Positions 33,249 through 44,063 of a stretch of DNA of 64,000 nucleotides are shown in pieces. The stretch comes from Tethya wilhelma (taxonomy: Eukaryota; Porifera; Demospongiae; Tethyida; Tethyidae), in assembly GCA_964030475.1 (NCBI GenBank), contig CAXIPT010000006.1:5863113-5927112 (forward strand), in the 5' to 3' direction. The position numbers and the translations under genes were made by a program. The notes beneath the pieces are model-generated. The model ran no database searches, was not told where the DNA came from, and worked only from the letters and a program-made list of their open reading frames with translations. Within the stretch, counting starts at the first letter, position 1. Every line of letters begins with the position of its first letter.

Positions 33249-33522
33249 CGAATCCACCTTTGTGTTTATTGGTGCTAATACTAAAACAATCATCACTGTA
33301 AAACTCATGATTTCCCCCACTGAAAGCACTGTTGCATGCATTTGTTCCAGTTTATATGCTTATCCCATTGCAGAGCAGTAGGTGAATTAGCTTTATCAAT
33401 TTAATTATTTTGAGAGTCAGAAACGAAATGAAATCAAATGTAGTCTATCATTAATTTATTGAAACTGAAATGCAAAAATAAAACACTGATTGTTCAAGTG
33501 TTGATTTATGATTTCTGTTCAA

Positions 33523-33710
33523 TCAGCAATCTCTGACTTCAATGATGAGGGGAGAAACAAACTCTGAGTGCCTAATGCCAAGAGAAAACTTGGGAGCTGT
33601 TGGTTTGTTGACGTACACCTTATCAGGACTGTAGGCACCAGGGCCTGGGATCTTGGTTGAATCTAATAGGGGGTTGGTACAGCAATATATTATTATTCAG
33701 CAATTTCCTA

Positions 33711-33744
<34 letters not shown>

Positions 33745-34934
33745 CTACACTCAGTGACACAGACACATCCAGCATTCACCTCCAGGCATGTAGCTCCTTC
33801 CAAGCATGGAATAAGCTGGTGACTTTCTTGTGAAGAGGTCTGGTCTCACTGCGTTGTAGCGTCCTGGACCAGGTGTCTTGGCAAGGTCCTCAGAGAAGCT
33901 GCCAGTGTAAGCTCTAGCAGCCATGGAGTAGGATGAGGAGGAGGCCTTGTTGGGAACCTTACTGCCCAGCAGACTTGGGAGGGTGTAAGAGTTAGGAGAT
34001 GGAGTGTTGTCCCCTGGTGAAGAGTAATTAATACAGACAAACATCAAGTAACCAGTATTTTAATCAACAACAAAAAAATCATCTCTCACTCTTCCTGTAT
34101 CTTGTTCTTGCACCCATGGAATAGGCAGGAGCATGTTTCTCTCCTTGAGGATGGACCTTCTCGGGGTAGTAGGCTCCAGGTGAGGGAGTCTTGAACGTAT
34201 CTGAGAGACAAATGATTATGAAACTGACAATCAAACCTTATTGAAGAGAATGGACCAACTCACTTGGGTCCTTGGCCCTTCCCAGGATAGAGTAGGATGG
34301 TGTGCCATCATTGCCAAACCTTGTGATGGAAGATTGGACGAAATATCCTGGTCCTGGGCTGCAATCGCTCCTGAACACTGCATGCAACAACACAAACAGA
34401 GGTTGGCACAAAGTGACATGGTGTAAATTGGTGGCCAAGGTTACAAGAATGTTGACACAAAGACAAAGGTACTAATTATAGCAAATTATTTTCATCACTG
34501 CAAAACATGAACGAAAGTGAACTATTAGCAACTTTATCCACAATTCACTGCGACTAGCCTTGAAGCTTCTCTTACATTTTTATTATTGACAATCAGTTAG
34601 GGGGTGGGGGAATCAAGACCTTGTATTATACATTTCTGTCAAAAAGTTTGTCTAGTTAAAAAAGAATGATTGCACAGCTGACTCACTGGAATTGTCCAAT
34701 CTCTTTCCAAAAGAGAAGGCTGGCATGATTCTCCTTGTTGGGTCATGACCCTGGTAGCCAACACCAGCTGGAAGCTTGTACCTTCCTGGACCAGGACCTG
34801 TAAGGGTTTTAATGGAGAACAGTCATTCATATATGTCTGACAGTGGAACTTGATTAGCCTCCTGATCATAAGGTTTCAGTACCTCTTTCCCTGGCGGCAA
34901 TAACCGGTCTCTCCGTCATTTCCTTCTGTGGCAT
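33523..34934 (-). CDS. CIMAP1A: ciliary microtubule-associated protein 1A (ODF3/SHIPPO1-like)
   Basis: Six exons (34934-34883, 34797-34687, 34377-34264, 34200-34090, 34013-33780, 33662-33523) join to 253 residues, almost exactly the human length (254). It shows repeated STPGPxxY (SHIPPO) motifs: PGPGRYKLP, CSPGPGYF, TPSPGAYYPEK, TPSPNSYTLP, TPGPGRYNAV and IPGPGAYSPDKV. Each is followed by a P-A-[YF]-S-[MIF]-G-R type phrase. The C-terminus FSLGIRHSEFVSPLI matches ODF3. SHIPPO-repeat proteins are luminal or outer-dense-fibre-associated microtubule proteins of cilia and sperm tails. The start ATG at 34934 has its own upstream spacer. It lies tail to tail with MRPL41. Confidence 0.9.
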
Positions 34935-35320
34935 TTCGACTATCCACTGCAACTTACACTTTTGTTGGACAACTTGAAGTGAGCTGTCTTCTTCGTCTCC
35001 ACCTAGTACCTTGCTAGCTGGATGCAGTGCGATAACTTGCCACAAGTTGCCCCAGCAACGACTTACCCTTCGTAACGTCAGATGTTTTTTTACGCATGCG
35101 CGCGCAATATCTTGTCCGCACGTGACGCCTGAGCTTGCGCCGCGCCCGCGCTAATAAGGCTCCGCGATCCGCCCGACTATAAACTATCTATGGTGCAACT
35201 GACCACTGTCTCTGTAACTTTTGCTACTGCAATTTACTAATATTAACATAGTGTATCATATAGAGTGTACTTTTTTTTTCCTTTTCGCTTTTCCTTCCAT
35301 TTTTGCTTCTACACACATAA
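34935..35320. other. GC-rich intergenic region with TATAAA
   Basis: Rich in CpG (GCATGCGCGCGC, CGCCGCGCCCGCGC near 35095-35150), so a likely promoter of CIMAP1A and/or a plus-strand unit. TATAAA occurs at 35178-35183. No coding sequence was seen. Confidence 0.45.
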
Positions 35321-35373
35321 ATTGATTTTGAATTCTTCCTCTAAATCTGACCATACACTGTATTGCTGAGAAG

Positions 35374-35958
35374 TCCAGCAAGGTCAGTGGTTCATCAAGA
35401 TCTAGTCTTTCTACTGCTGCTGCTACTGTTGATGATACAACTTTCTGTTGTGGTTCTACTACTCATAAGTCTTTTTCCGAAGCAGTTCGTGAAGGGTCTC
35501 CAAGTTCTGATGTTAGCCTGTCCTCTAGTGCTAGCTCATGCTCTACTGAAATTGACTGTGCTGTTGATAGTGAGGGTACTCAAGTTGCTAAACGTACTAG
35601 GAGCAATGATAAGGTTCTCAACTCAGTTAAACCATTGAATAACCTAGTGCTACATCTTCCTAGTGATCTTCATGATGTTACCCAACACCATATTGATTTT
35701 GTCCGGTGTGAGACGATTGACTCAGCTGTAGTTGGCAAAGATTGTATGCAAAAGCAATGGTCACAGTTAATTAAGCCAAGTACACGAGTGAAGATTATGT
35801 TTAAGGGTGCTGTTACTTCTGGGGTTATTGTGAACACCTATTTTGTCTCCAAGCCTGCTTCTAACTACTTGTACTTTTATGCTACGGCTAAAACTGATGT
35901 CAAGATTTCTGGTTCTAGTGAAACTCAAGTGTTTCAATTTAGAGACTTATTGTTGTAA
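35374..35958 (+). CDS. unrecognised open frame, Ser/Thr-rich, no ATG
   Basis: One frame is open from about 35326 to the TAA at 35956-35958 (about 200 codons from the region's AAGTCC). It is Ser/Thr-rich first (SSRSSLSTAAATVDD), then a more ordinary segment with LVLHLPSDLHDVTQHHIDF, TRVKIMFKGAVTSGVIVN and NYLYFYATAKTDVKIS, which looks beta-rich. There is no ATG early in the frame, so an upstream exon is needed; a TATAAA lies at 35178. Codons are T-ending (GTT, ACT, TCT), unlike the flanking conserved genes. Possibly the last exon of a lineage-specific gene or a mobile-element ORF. I do not recognise it. Confidence 0.35.
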   Translation, partial: SSKVSGSSRSSLSTAAATVDDTTFCCGSTTHKSFSEAVREGSPSSDVSLSSSASSCSTEIDCAVDSEGTQVAKRTRSNDKVLNSVKPLNNLVLHLPSDLHDVTQHHIDFVRCETIDSAVVGKDCMQKQWSQLIKPSTRVKIMFKGAVTSGVIVNTYFVSKPASNYLYFYATAKTDVKISGSSETQVFQFRDLLL

Positions 35959-37035
35959 TCTTAACTTGTTGTTTCTGTGTTCCCTTGTGTGTTATATTAA
36001 TTGTCAAGTATTATGTTTTGTGTTTCGTTTTGTACTATCCCCCTCCCCCTCTGCACCTCCTGTTGGTGTGTTTTATGACAATTACAATATAAAACAAATT
36101 CTCACCAGAAAAAGTAAAAACCTAATCTAGCAATTGCATGGCCTACTTACTCAGCATTCCCCATGCTTGATGGGCTGAGCACTAGCTATGGGATGAGTCC
36201 CAAAGAAGGTTCATCACGTTTTCGGTAGTTCTATATCAGTACGCGGACTACACCCACCAGAGAAGTGTCATAGATCTAGTGAGAATGCTTGAGTTTTATT
36301 GTTGCTTAAATGTTGCTTGTTGTTGAGTATAAACATTACGTACTGCCAATTTATCAGATTCTGAATTGATGGGGGAAATTACACTAATATAGTCTAGGAT
36401 CTACCATATTGATGAGAACCCATTAGACTGAGTCCATCTGATACAAAAGTTGGAACATATCTATTTAAAGCAGTTAAAGTAGCAGAAATGATGGTGCCAT
36501 TAGTTTTATCAGTAGGAGGACCCAACGTGCTTAGACAATAATAACATGTGCCACCCAAAATGACCATGCATTATTAACTTGCAGACAATAACATGAATGA
36601 ACAGTATCAACAGCAGCACAGATGGCCGGATCATGGCATTTTAGAACTTATACCATTGCAGGTAGCACTCCCAGTAAAGTTTAGATACCCCTCCACCAGA
36701 TTGAACAATCTCAGGAGCCTTATCTATAACCTGCAGTTATGTTAAGGGCAAAATCTTATAACAATCTTAGTTTTCAAATTCAAACATATTCTATTATGAA
36801 CATTTTGAAAGTTGGTATATATTGGCATTTCACGGTGGATCCAAGCAAAGTTTTCCACATGCCAAATGGCAATGCAATAAAAACACGTAAATCCACCACT
36901 ATCTGTAATACCCCTTAATAAGTATATTGCAACAGTGACGATTGTTTTTATAACTATTTACAACATATAATAACACGGCTTTGCCTCAATCGGTTACATT
37001 GCAGTGTCAAGATTGGATGACGTAATGCAACCGCT
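35959..37035. other. intergenic, nothing recognised
   Basis: About 1.1 kb, AT-rich, with no supported ORF, RNA gene or repeat on either strand. It ends at the TATA box of the aerolysin-like gene. Confidence 0.5.
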
Positions 37036-37042
37036 TATATAA
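37036..37042 (+). promoter_or_regulatory. TATA box of the aerolysin-like gene
   Basis: TATATAA in the context CGCTTATATAAGGAC. A start site about 30 bases on (near 37066) would lie after the first in-frame ATG (37062), which favours translation from the ATG at 37149. Confidence 0.6.
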
Positions 37043-37148
37043 GGACTGAAATACGTAGATTATGTTACAAACAGCAAGACTTCACGGTGTCCATCGCAGT
37101 GAAGGTTCATTCGTTGAAAGAACATTAATTACAGCCCCTGCAGCCAAG

Positions 37149-38162
37149 ATGAGCATCACGCAAATCGTCAAAGGTGTGGATACAAAATATTTCACGTCCA
37201 ATGTAGCAGTGGGAAGCAATGGAGGTGGTCCTTTCACATTTGGTACCTTTGACTTTTCTAAGTCCCAATCTAGCAACATAGACATCGTACGGTCGTTGAA
37301 GTTTTGGCATAGTGATCAGTGGGGCCTTGTTGCTATTGAGGTTGAACTTTCTTCTGGAGCTAATGCTAAATTTGGACAACCTAAATTGGGTAAATCAACT
37401 GATCGATTCTATTTTGATTTTGTCAATCACGAAAAGATAACCTCACTCAAAATATGGAGCTTCAACTTTCAAAAAGGTCGTACTGGTCGAATAGAGATGA
37501 CTACAACAATAAAGAAGCTTGTTGTTGAAGTTCCAGCACAAGGTGACCCTTATGAACCAGATGTAGGTTCGGGTATACTGTTCGGAGTGTTTGGACATTC
37601 TGGTTGGAACATCGATTGCCTTGGGTTTGCTCTGCTGCGAAGCATTGATAGAGCAGTACTAACCAAGATACAGTATCCAAATCTGAATGAATACCACACG
37701 GATCTTGATCCTAGATCCATCAAAGAGGTGACATACAATAACTCAAAGGGGAAAGTTGAACAAACCTTCACACTGTCAGGCAGGGCATCAATTGAAGAGT
37801 CGGAAGAGTGGTCTGTGTCGAATACTTTGGAAGCATCTCTGTCGGTTACAGCTACTGTTGAGGCAAGCATTCCTCTGATTGGATCTGCAAGTGCTTCAAG
37901 TACTGCTGCTCTCACTAAGAGTGTCACTGGGACGTACCAGCAGACTACTACTAAAACAAGAGAAGAATCATTTGAATTTCCCATTAAAGTTCCACCTAGC
38001 AGTATCATTACTGCTAAAGTCATTTTTTATGAAGGTGTCATCAATCTCAAGTACAAAGGTACACGTATTTACAAGCTTGATTCTGGAGTGGAGTTTAAAT
38101 ATGCTGTATCTGGAGTGTACCATGGAATAGCTGCTTCACAGATAAATGTCTCTACAAAATAA
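37149..38162 (+). CDS. jacalin-like lectin plus aerolysin-type pore-forming protein
   Basis: Intronless, 337 residues from the ATG at 37149 (context CCAAGATGA). An in-frame ATG at 37062 would add 29 residues but probably precedes the transcription start. Residues about 10-175 form a jacalin-like beta-prism domain (GGGPFTF, VRSLKFWHSDQWGLVAIEV, FGVFGHSGWNIDCLGF). From about 190 to the end the sequence fits the aerolysin/ETX-MTX2 pore module: alternating Ser/Thr-rich strands, an amphipathic insertion-loop-like stretch at about 250-280, then PSSIITAKVIFYEG. The order matches fish Dln1/Aep1-type aerolysin-like proteins, which form beta-barrel pores after glycan binding. There is no signal peptide at this start, as in several animal aerolysin-like proteins. 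Its role (defence, digestion or toxin) cannot be told from sequence. Confidence 0.8.
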   Translation: MSITQIVKGVDTKYFTSNVAVGSNGGGPFTFGTFDFSKSQSSNIDIVRSLKFWHSDQWGLVAIEVELSSGANAKFGQPKLGKSTDRFYFDFVNHEKITSLKIWSFNFQKGRTGRIEMTTTIKKLVVEVPAQGDPYEPDVGSGILFGVFGHSGWNIDCLGFALLRSIDRAVLTKIQYPNLNEYHTDLDPRSIKEVTYNNSKGKVEQTFTLSGRASIEESEEWSVSNTLEASLSVTATVEASIPLIGSASASSTAALTKSVTGTYQQTTTKTREESFEFPIKVPPSSIITAKVIFYEGVINLKYKGTRIYKLDSGVEFKYAVSGVYHGIAASQINVSTK

Positions 38163-38984
38163 AGGGAATTGATGTAACTGAATGGACAATTATGTATCTA
38201 ACTTAATTTTGTTATGCACGGTGTCGTAGCAATTTAGTTAGTCATCATAATATATACTTGTACAGAAACAGTTCATAAGTGTAAATTGAGTAGAAAGTTA
38301 TAATTTGTAGATTATGACCATGCATTTCTTAGGATAGATATAGTTGGTACCTATGTATCCATCTGTAGATTGTTATTAGCTTTAAACTTTTGATCATTAA
38401 TTAATTAGTGTTGACGTTAGTAGATCAGGTATTTTGCCTCAACATAGCCAGTACGCGCTTACGCATGCGCACAGACGCTGGGTGCGTCAGATATCTGAAC
38501 ACTGTTAACGTTTCTCATCACACCTTTTTAATCTCTGGTTCTGCACAAAACCCTCACAGAGGTTGTGTCCCTTACATCCTCTCTGAACATGAATGTTGTT
38601 TTATCTGTGGGTTCAAATCTGAGATGTGCCAAGAACTGTTCTGGTTTTAATTCATAAAGTTGTTAGCTAAATCATCAGTTGGTTTTTATTTGTGTGCCTC
38701 ACTAACGTAATATTATAGCTATGTTCTATACTCCTAATATTGTACGGCCATACCCCCAGTGGGTCAGTTGCTATTATGAACCTTTGGGTCAATTGGGTGC
38801 ACGCCCACTTGTCAATCTTACATGCAGCAAACGGTTCTAGCAGGAACAATGTTACACTAAATGATCATTGAAAGAAGCTCAAAGTGAAATTGACATCTGT
38901 CTCTATCTACTGCTGCTTTTTTGAACCAATCATTTTCACATAATGATAACAACAGTAATAATAATACAGTAGAGACTTTGCTAA
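38163..38984. other. convergent intergenic region
   Basis: Between the aerolysin-like (+) and Death-Kelch (-) genes. AT-rich with no supported coding sequence; an 80-codon plus ORF (38408-38650) has no corroboration. Confidence 0.5.
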
Positions 38985-40376
38985 TTAGTAGCAGTTCTTT
39001 AAAGCCTGAGCTATTATAGGAACTATTTCAAAATTATCAGTTGTTTCAGCTCTCTCCCCTATGTGTCCACCAACCACTAACAGCTGTTCCTTCCCATCAC
39101 AATATACAGGAACTACAAAACACGCAGCTCTAGCCATTGCCATGTGAGCTACAACACTCCAGGTTCCTAACTCTTTGTTGTACATGCAAATTGCAGCAGT
39201 TTTCTCACTCTCTTTGTCAGCACCACGCCCACCAACAACAAACAGGTCTCCATCTATAGATGCACAGGTAGAGTAGTACATGTCATCAGGAAGATCAGCC
39301 AGACGTTTCCACTTTCCACCTGACCTTATCAGCTCTGGCAGTGAACATGAGAATACTGAGAGAGATTGCCCTTTGGTGTCATTTCCTCCAAGTATGTAAA
39401 TGGAATCACGATCATCGTACAATGAGACCATATCACCGTCATCACTTTCCTCATCACCATCTGCCTGTGGCCGTAGCCATGGCCTGCTTTTATCAAGATT
39501 GTAATAATGTGAATGGACATGAGTCGTGGCTGATGCATATGAAAGTGGATGAGGCAGAGGGGTAGCTCTGGTCCATTGTGGATGCTCAACATCTATATCG
39601 AGGACTTCAACAATATCCAAGTTATCTTTGTGTAGGCCAGTTGATGTACCTCCAGCAACAATCAAATATCTTTCCCGATAAGTGACCGCCGTAGTACGAC
39701 TACGACATATAGACATTGGTGGGTATATCTCACGCCATTCTTTTCTTGATCTAAATGGCAAGCACTTAAAGCAAGAGTTAGGAGCTGAAAGAGTAACAAG
39801 CTTGTTGGTCCTCCTGTTGTTAGAGGTCTCCTTTCCACCAATGTAAGTGAGTTGTTCCTCTAACATGACTAAGCTGCCTCCCCACTGTGGACATATTGGT
39901 AGAGTGGTCCACTCTTTAGACGAGATGTCATATGAATACACATGCCCCAATGAGAAGAAGTAAGCCACATTGTTGAAGACAACATATGATCCCCTCTCAC
40001 TACACAATGGTGCTTTGTTTTCCATTTTAGGGTCAGATAGAACAAGCTGACAAACTTTACTTGCTAGATCACCCTTTCCTAGCTTCAAGAGAACTTCAAT
40101 TAGTTTTCGATATGTAGCTTTGAAGGAAAAGCTATCTTTCCATACTATGAGACATTTCAGCCTCTTCTCTTGCTGGCTTCTCAAATCACGATCAATTTCT
40201 TGGATCTGTGCATCAGTTAGACCAAGGTGGCGAGCAACTAGCTCCCAATTGGTGAGGGAAACAGCAATGTCACTTATGTGCTCTTCAGTGGCCTGCTTGT
40301 CGAGAAAACCTTCAGGGATCTTGTGATGTGCTTCTAAGTCACTGATAGTGAGTGGTTCGCCGCTCTTTTCAGCCAT
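38985..40376 (-). CDS. Death domain plus Kelch-repeat protein
   Basis: Intronless, 463 residues from the ATG at 40376; the frame is open to 40427 but only from a non-ATG codon. Residues about 30-115 fit a Death-fold domain: ISDIAVSLTNWELVARHLGL, DAQIQEIDRDL, a Trp in LIVWKD, and LIEVLLKLGKGDLASKV. The rest is a Kelch beta-propeller with repeated hydrophobic-GG turns (LTYIGGKE, YLIVAGGTS, SIYILGGND, DLFVVGGRG, QLLVVGGHI). The Kelch modules include an acidic insert (DGDEESDDGDM). Death domains usually mediate homotypic signalling assembly; Kelch propellers bind partners. I know no standard vertebrate protein with this pairing. It lies head to head with HYOU1. Confidence 0.75.
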   Translation of the reverse strand: MAEKSGEPLTISDLEAHHKIPEGFLDKQATEEHISDIAVSLTNWELVARHLGLTDAQIQEIDRDLRSQQEKRLKCLIVWKDSFSFKATYRKLIEVLLKLGKGDLASKVCQLVLSDPKMENKAPLCSERGSYVVFNNVAYFFSLGHVYSYDISSKEWTTLPICPQWGGSLVMLEEQLTYIGGKETSNNRRTNKLVTLSAPNSCFKCLPFRSRKEWREIYPPMSICRSRTTAVTYRERYLIVAGGTSTGLHKDNLDIVEVLDIDVEHPQWTRATPLPHPLSYASATTHVHSHYYNLDKSRPWLRPQADGDEESDDGDMVSLYDDRDSIYILGGNDTKGQSLSVFSCSLPELIRSGGKWKRLADLPDDMYYSTCASIDGDLFVVGGRGADKESEKTAAICMYNKELGTWSVVAHMAMARAACFVVPVYCDGKEQLLVVGGHIGERAETTDNFEIVPIIAQALKNCY

Positions 40377-40482
40377 AATTTTTTTGGCAGGATATCTTTG
40401 TATCTCGCAGATACGCCCACTTGTCACTCTAAATATTGCACATCACGGGGTTTCCCCGCTCTTGTGTCGCTTTACACTTGAC

Positions 40483-40501
40483 CCAATCAGTTTCTTCCAC
40501 A
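40483..40501 (+). promoter_or_regulatory. ERSE-like element upstream of HYOU1
   Basis: CCAAT (40483-40487), then 9 bases, then CCACA (40497-40501). The ER stress response element is CCAAT-N9-CCACG, so this is one base short of perfect. CCCACGTGGC follows at 40512-40521. It lies about 80-95 bases upstream of the HYOU1 ATG, consistent with ATF6/XBP1-type control known for vertebrate GRP170. It sits in the promoter shared with the Death-Kelch gene. Confidence 0.6.
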
Positions 40502-40578
40502 ACCGCAACATCCCACGTGGCACTGAGTACTAAACAGTCCTGATCCACATTCATTTTCATCAATAGTCGTGCGAGGTA

Positions 40579-41906
40579 ATGGCGAGTGCCGATAGAGTTG
40601 TGTGTGTCGCTGCCTTGTGCCTGGCAGCATGTTGCTGCCTGGTGGGTGTCTCGAGAGCAGCTGTCATTTCAATAGACTTTGGAGGAGAGTGGTTGAAGGT
40701 AGCCCTTGTGAAGGTCAGTCAGTCATTGTCTCTGCTACAGATAGTGTTTGATCTTTAGCTGCGAGTTATGTGTTTGAAGATAAAGCTACATCTTTAATAT
40801 GGATCATGTAAATTCTGTCTGATTTCTTGGTGATTGCTTCATACTTCTTTTATGTGTCTGTATGTGTGTGTCTGTTCTACGTGCAGCCGGGTGTTCCAAT
40901 GGAGATAGTTCTGAACAAGTAAGTTTACATCTTACCCTGCGAACCATGCTAGTAATTTCATTAATATTTGTGTTTGTATTATCCAACAGAGAGTCCAAGA
41001 GGAAGACGGCAGCTGTGATGTCGTTACGAAATGATGAGCGGCTGTTTGGAAGTCCCGCCTTGACAACAGTAAGTGGGTGCAATCATAGCTGTAATGACAA
41101 ACGAGGAATACGCCATTTTTTTTATCGCTGTGGTTTTTACTTTGAAAATATACAAATCATAGCGATGTGTGCATTCCCTCAAAGGAAGTGTCATAATTTG
41201 TGGATATTTTTGTGGTCCACTTCCTTGAATTTATAGACTAGTGACATCAATGTTGGTAGGAAGTCATTCCACAGATACACACACCACTGCATGGCATTTT
41301 CAGCTGCTCACATACACTAGCTCCCCCTCTCCTATTGTACAGTGTAGCCTCTTAGCTTATGGCTGCCATGTTCATCATAATTATGTCTCATCGTGTGTTC
41401 TCTCTCCACAGGCAGTCAAGTACCCCAAGAGTGCCTACAGATATCTTCAGCTGTTGGTGGGTCAGAAGTTTGATAGTCCTCTCGTTCAGAAGTACAGGGA
41501 GTGGTTTCCATTCTACGACCTCATGAAGGATGAGGAGAGAGGTGTGTGGTTTTTGGGGGGGGGTACAAAATTATGAATTTTGAACCCTCGTGGTCGTTTC
41601 AAATCTCTATAACATGTCAGAGGTCAATTCTAGAGGCTAGTGTTAATGCTGTGTGTGTTTTATTCTGTTCTTGTTACAGGCACAGTGTTATTTCAACATG
41701 ATACGTAAGTTAGCTGCAAAGGATAATGTGTGTGTGTGTGTGTGTGTATGATGTAAGTATATATCAGTAATTGTCCATCTTCTGTCAGTGATACAGTGTT
41801 CTCACCAGAAGAACTCATTGGGATGTTGTTCAACCACTCAAGACAGTTTGTAGAAGCTTATGCTGGTGAGGAATCTGGGGAAGGTTTGGTCACGAGGCTT
41901 TGTTTA

Positions 41907-41955
<49 letters not shown>

Positions 41956-42391
41956 AGAGCAATCCATCAGAGATGTGGTCATCACTGTCCCTCCATTCTT
42001 CAGCCAGGCACAGAGAAGAGCTATTCTTGAGTTAGTGAAAAACAATAAAATAGTCTTTGCCTATTTTGATTCTCATTTTTACTTCTCCTCATGGCCCTAT
42101 CAGTGCTGCCAATCTTGTTGGACTGAATGTCCTGCAGCTGATGGGAGACAATGCAGCTGGTGAGTCTGTTGTCTTCTCAATTGCTGGCATCGTTCTAACA
42201 ATCTGAGACCTACCTTTGTCTTTTGAGCATTGTCAGTCAGTCTTAGATGGGTTGGTTGCCAAGAGGATACTTCTGTCCTCCTCAATATTGTCAACTGTTA
42301 ATGCCACATATTTCATTTGTTCTCAAGAGTACCATTAATTGTTAGTGATAATGAATGTGGTTCTCTTTGTTTCCACCTACTAACCAGCTGN

Positions 42392-42426
<35 letters not shown>

Positions 42427-44006
42427 AGCAATCCATCAGAGATGTGGTCATTACTGTCCCTCCATTCTTCAGTCAGGCTCAGAGAAGAGCTATTCTTGAG
42501 TTAGTGAAAGAGAATAAAATAATCTTTTTTGTTTTGAATTTCATTTTTAATTCCTTCCAGTGCTGCCAATCTGGTTGGACTGAATGTCCTGCAGCTGATG
42601 GGAGACAATGCAGCTGGTGAGTGTGTTCTCTTCAATTGCTAGCATCGTTCTAACAACCTCAGGCCTAGCTTTGTCTTTTGAGCATTGTCGGTCAATCTTT
42701 GATGGGTTGCCAAGAGGATACTTCTGTCCTCCTCAGTATTGTCAACTGTTAATGCCAAATATTTCATTTGTTCTCAAAAGTACCATTAATTGCTAGTGAT
42801 GGTGAAATTTAATGTGTTTCTCTGTTTCCACCTACTAACCAGCTGCCTTGAATTATGGTCGGTTCAGACAAGCCTCCTTCAACACGACACCCCAATACAT
42901 CATGTTCTATGACATGGGGGCCACCAGCACAGCTGCCACCATCGTAGGTAAGTGGGTGCTATGGCGCTAGCTTCCATTGGAAGGGATCTCCTCACTGTGA
43001 GCATACAAGTCACTCAAAGAATGTTGTGTGTGTGTCTTCATACAGAATATCGGAAGGTCCAAGTGAAGGAAGGAGGGCTGGCCAACATGCACCCTCAGCT
43101 GACGGTGAAGGGGGTTGGTTTTGATCGCCTCCTAGGTGGGCTGGAAATGGACATGAGGTTGAGGGACCACTTGGCCAAGGCATTTGCAGTGAGTGGGACA
43201 GAAGAGAGATAGATAGATAGGCTGCTTATGAAGAGTCAGTGGCTTAGCATTAATTAGGAGAGAGAAATAGAGGGTGGTATAGTACATGTTCTACTTTGAA
43301 ATAAAGGTGTGTTTTTTTCGATAGCAGCTTCACACAAGATACAATAATATTATTAATTGTACTATTGTCTCCTTCAGGCTCTGAAGAAGACTGAAGGTAG
43401 TGTGTTTGACTCTCCCAGAGCCATGGCCAAGCTGCTCAAGGAGGCCCAGAGAGTGAAGCAGGTCCTCAGTGCCAACACAGAGCACTTCGCACAGGTACTG
43501 CATGTGGCCAGTGTGAACTGGTAAAGGTCGTCAATATTGAAAACAAATTTTATGTGTGGTGCATATTTCAGATTGAAGGTTTGCTAGAAGATGTGGATTT
43601 CTCTTCTAAAGTGACACGGGTAGATTTTGAAGATATGTGTTCTGACTTGTTTGACCGGGTTCAAAAACCAGTTCAGCAGGCTTTGGAGGCAGCGGACATG
43701 ACCATGGTAAACAATATAATACAATCATTATAATGTTTTTATACATTAATACTTAATGGTTCTGTTCATATTACTAATACAGGATGAAATTGACTCTGTC
43801 ATTTTAGTAGGAGGTGGCACCAGGGTGCCTAAAGTACAGGAGGTGCTTTTGAAGGCTGTTGACAGGTACATGCATGTTGCATGCATGTTACATGCATGTT
43901 ACATGGATGTGTTCATGCTGCCTTGATATCTAGCTGACTTGAGACCTTCCACAAAACCACTGGCATTGCTAACAAGATGAATAATATTTTGCATGTCATT
44001 GTGATG

Positions 44007-44063
<57 letters not shown>

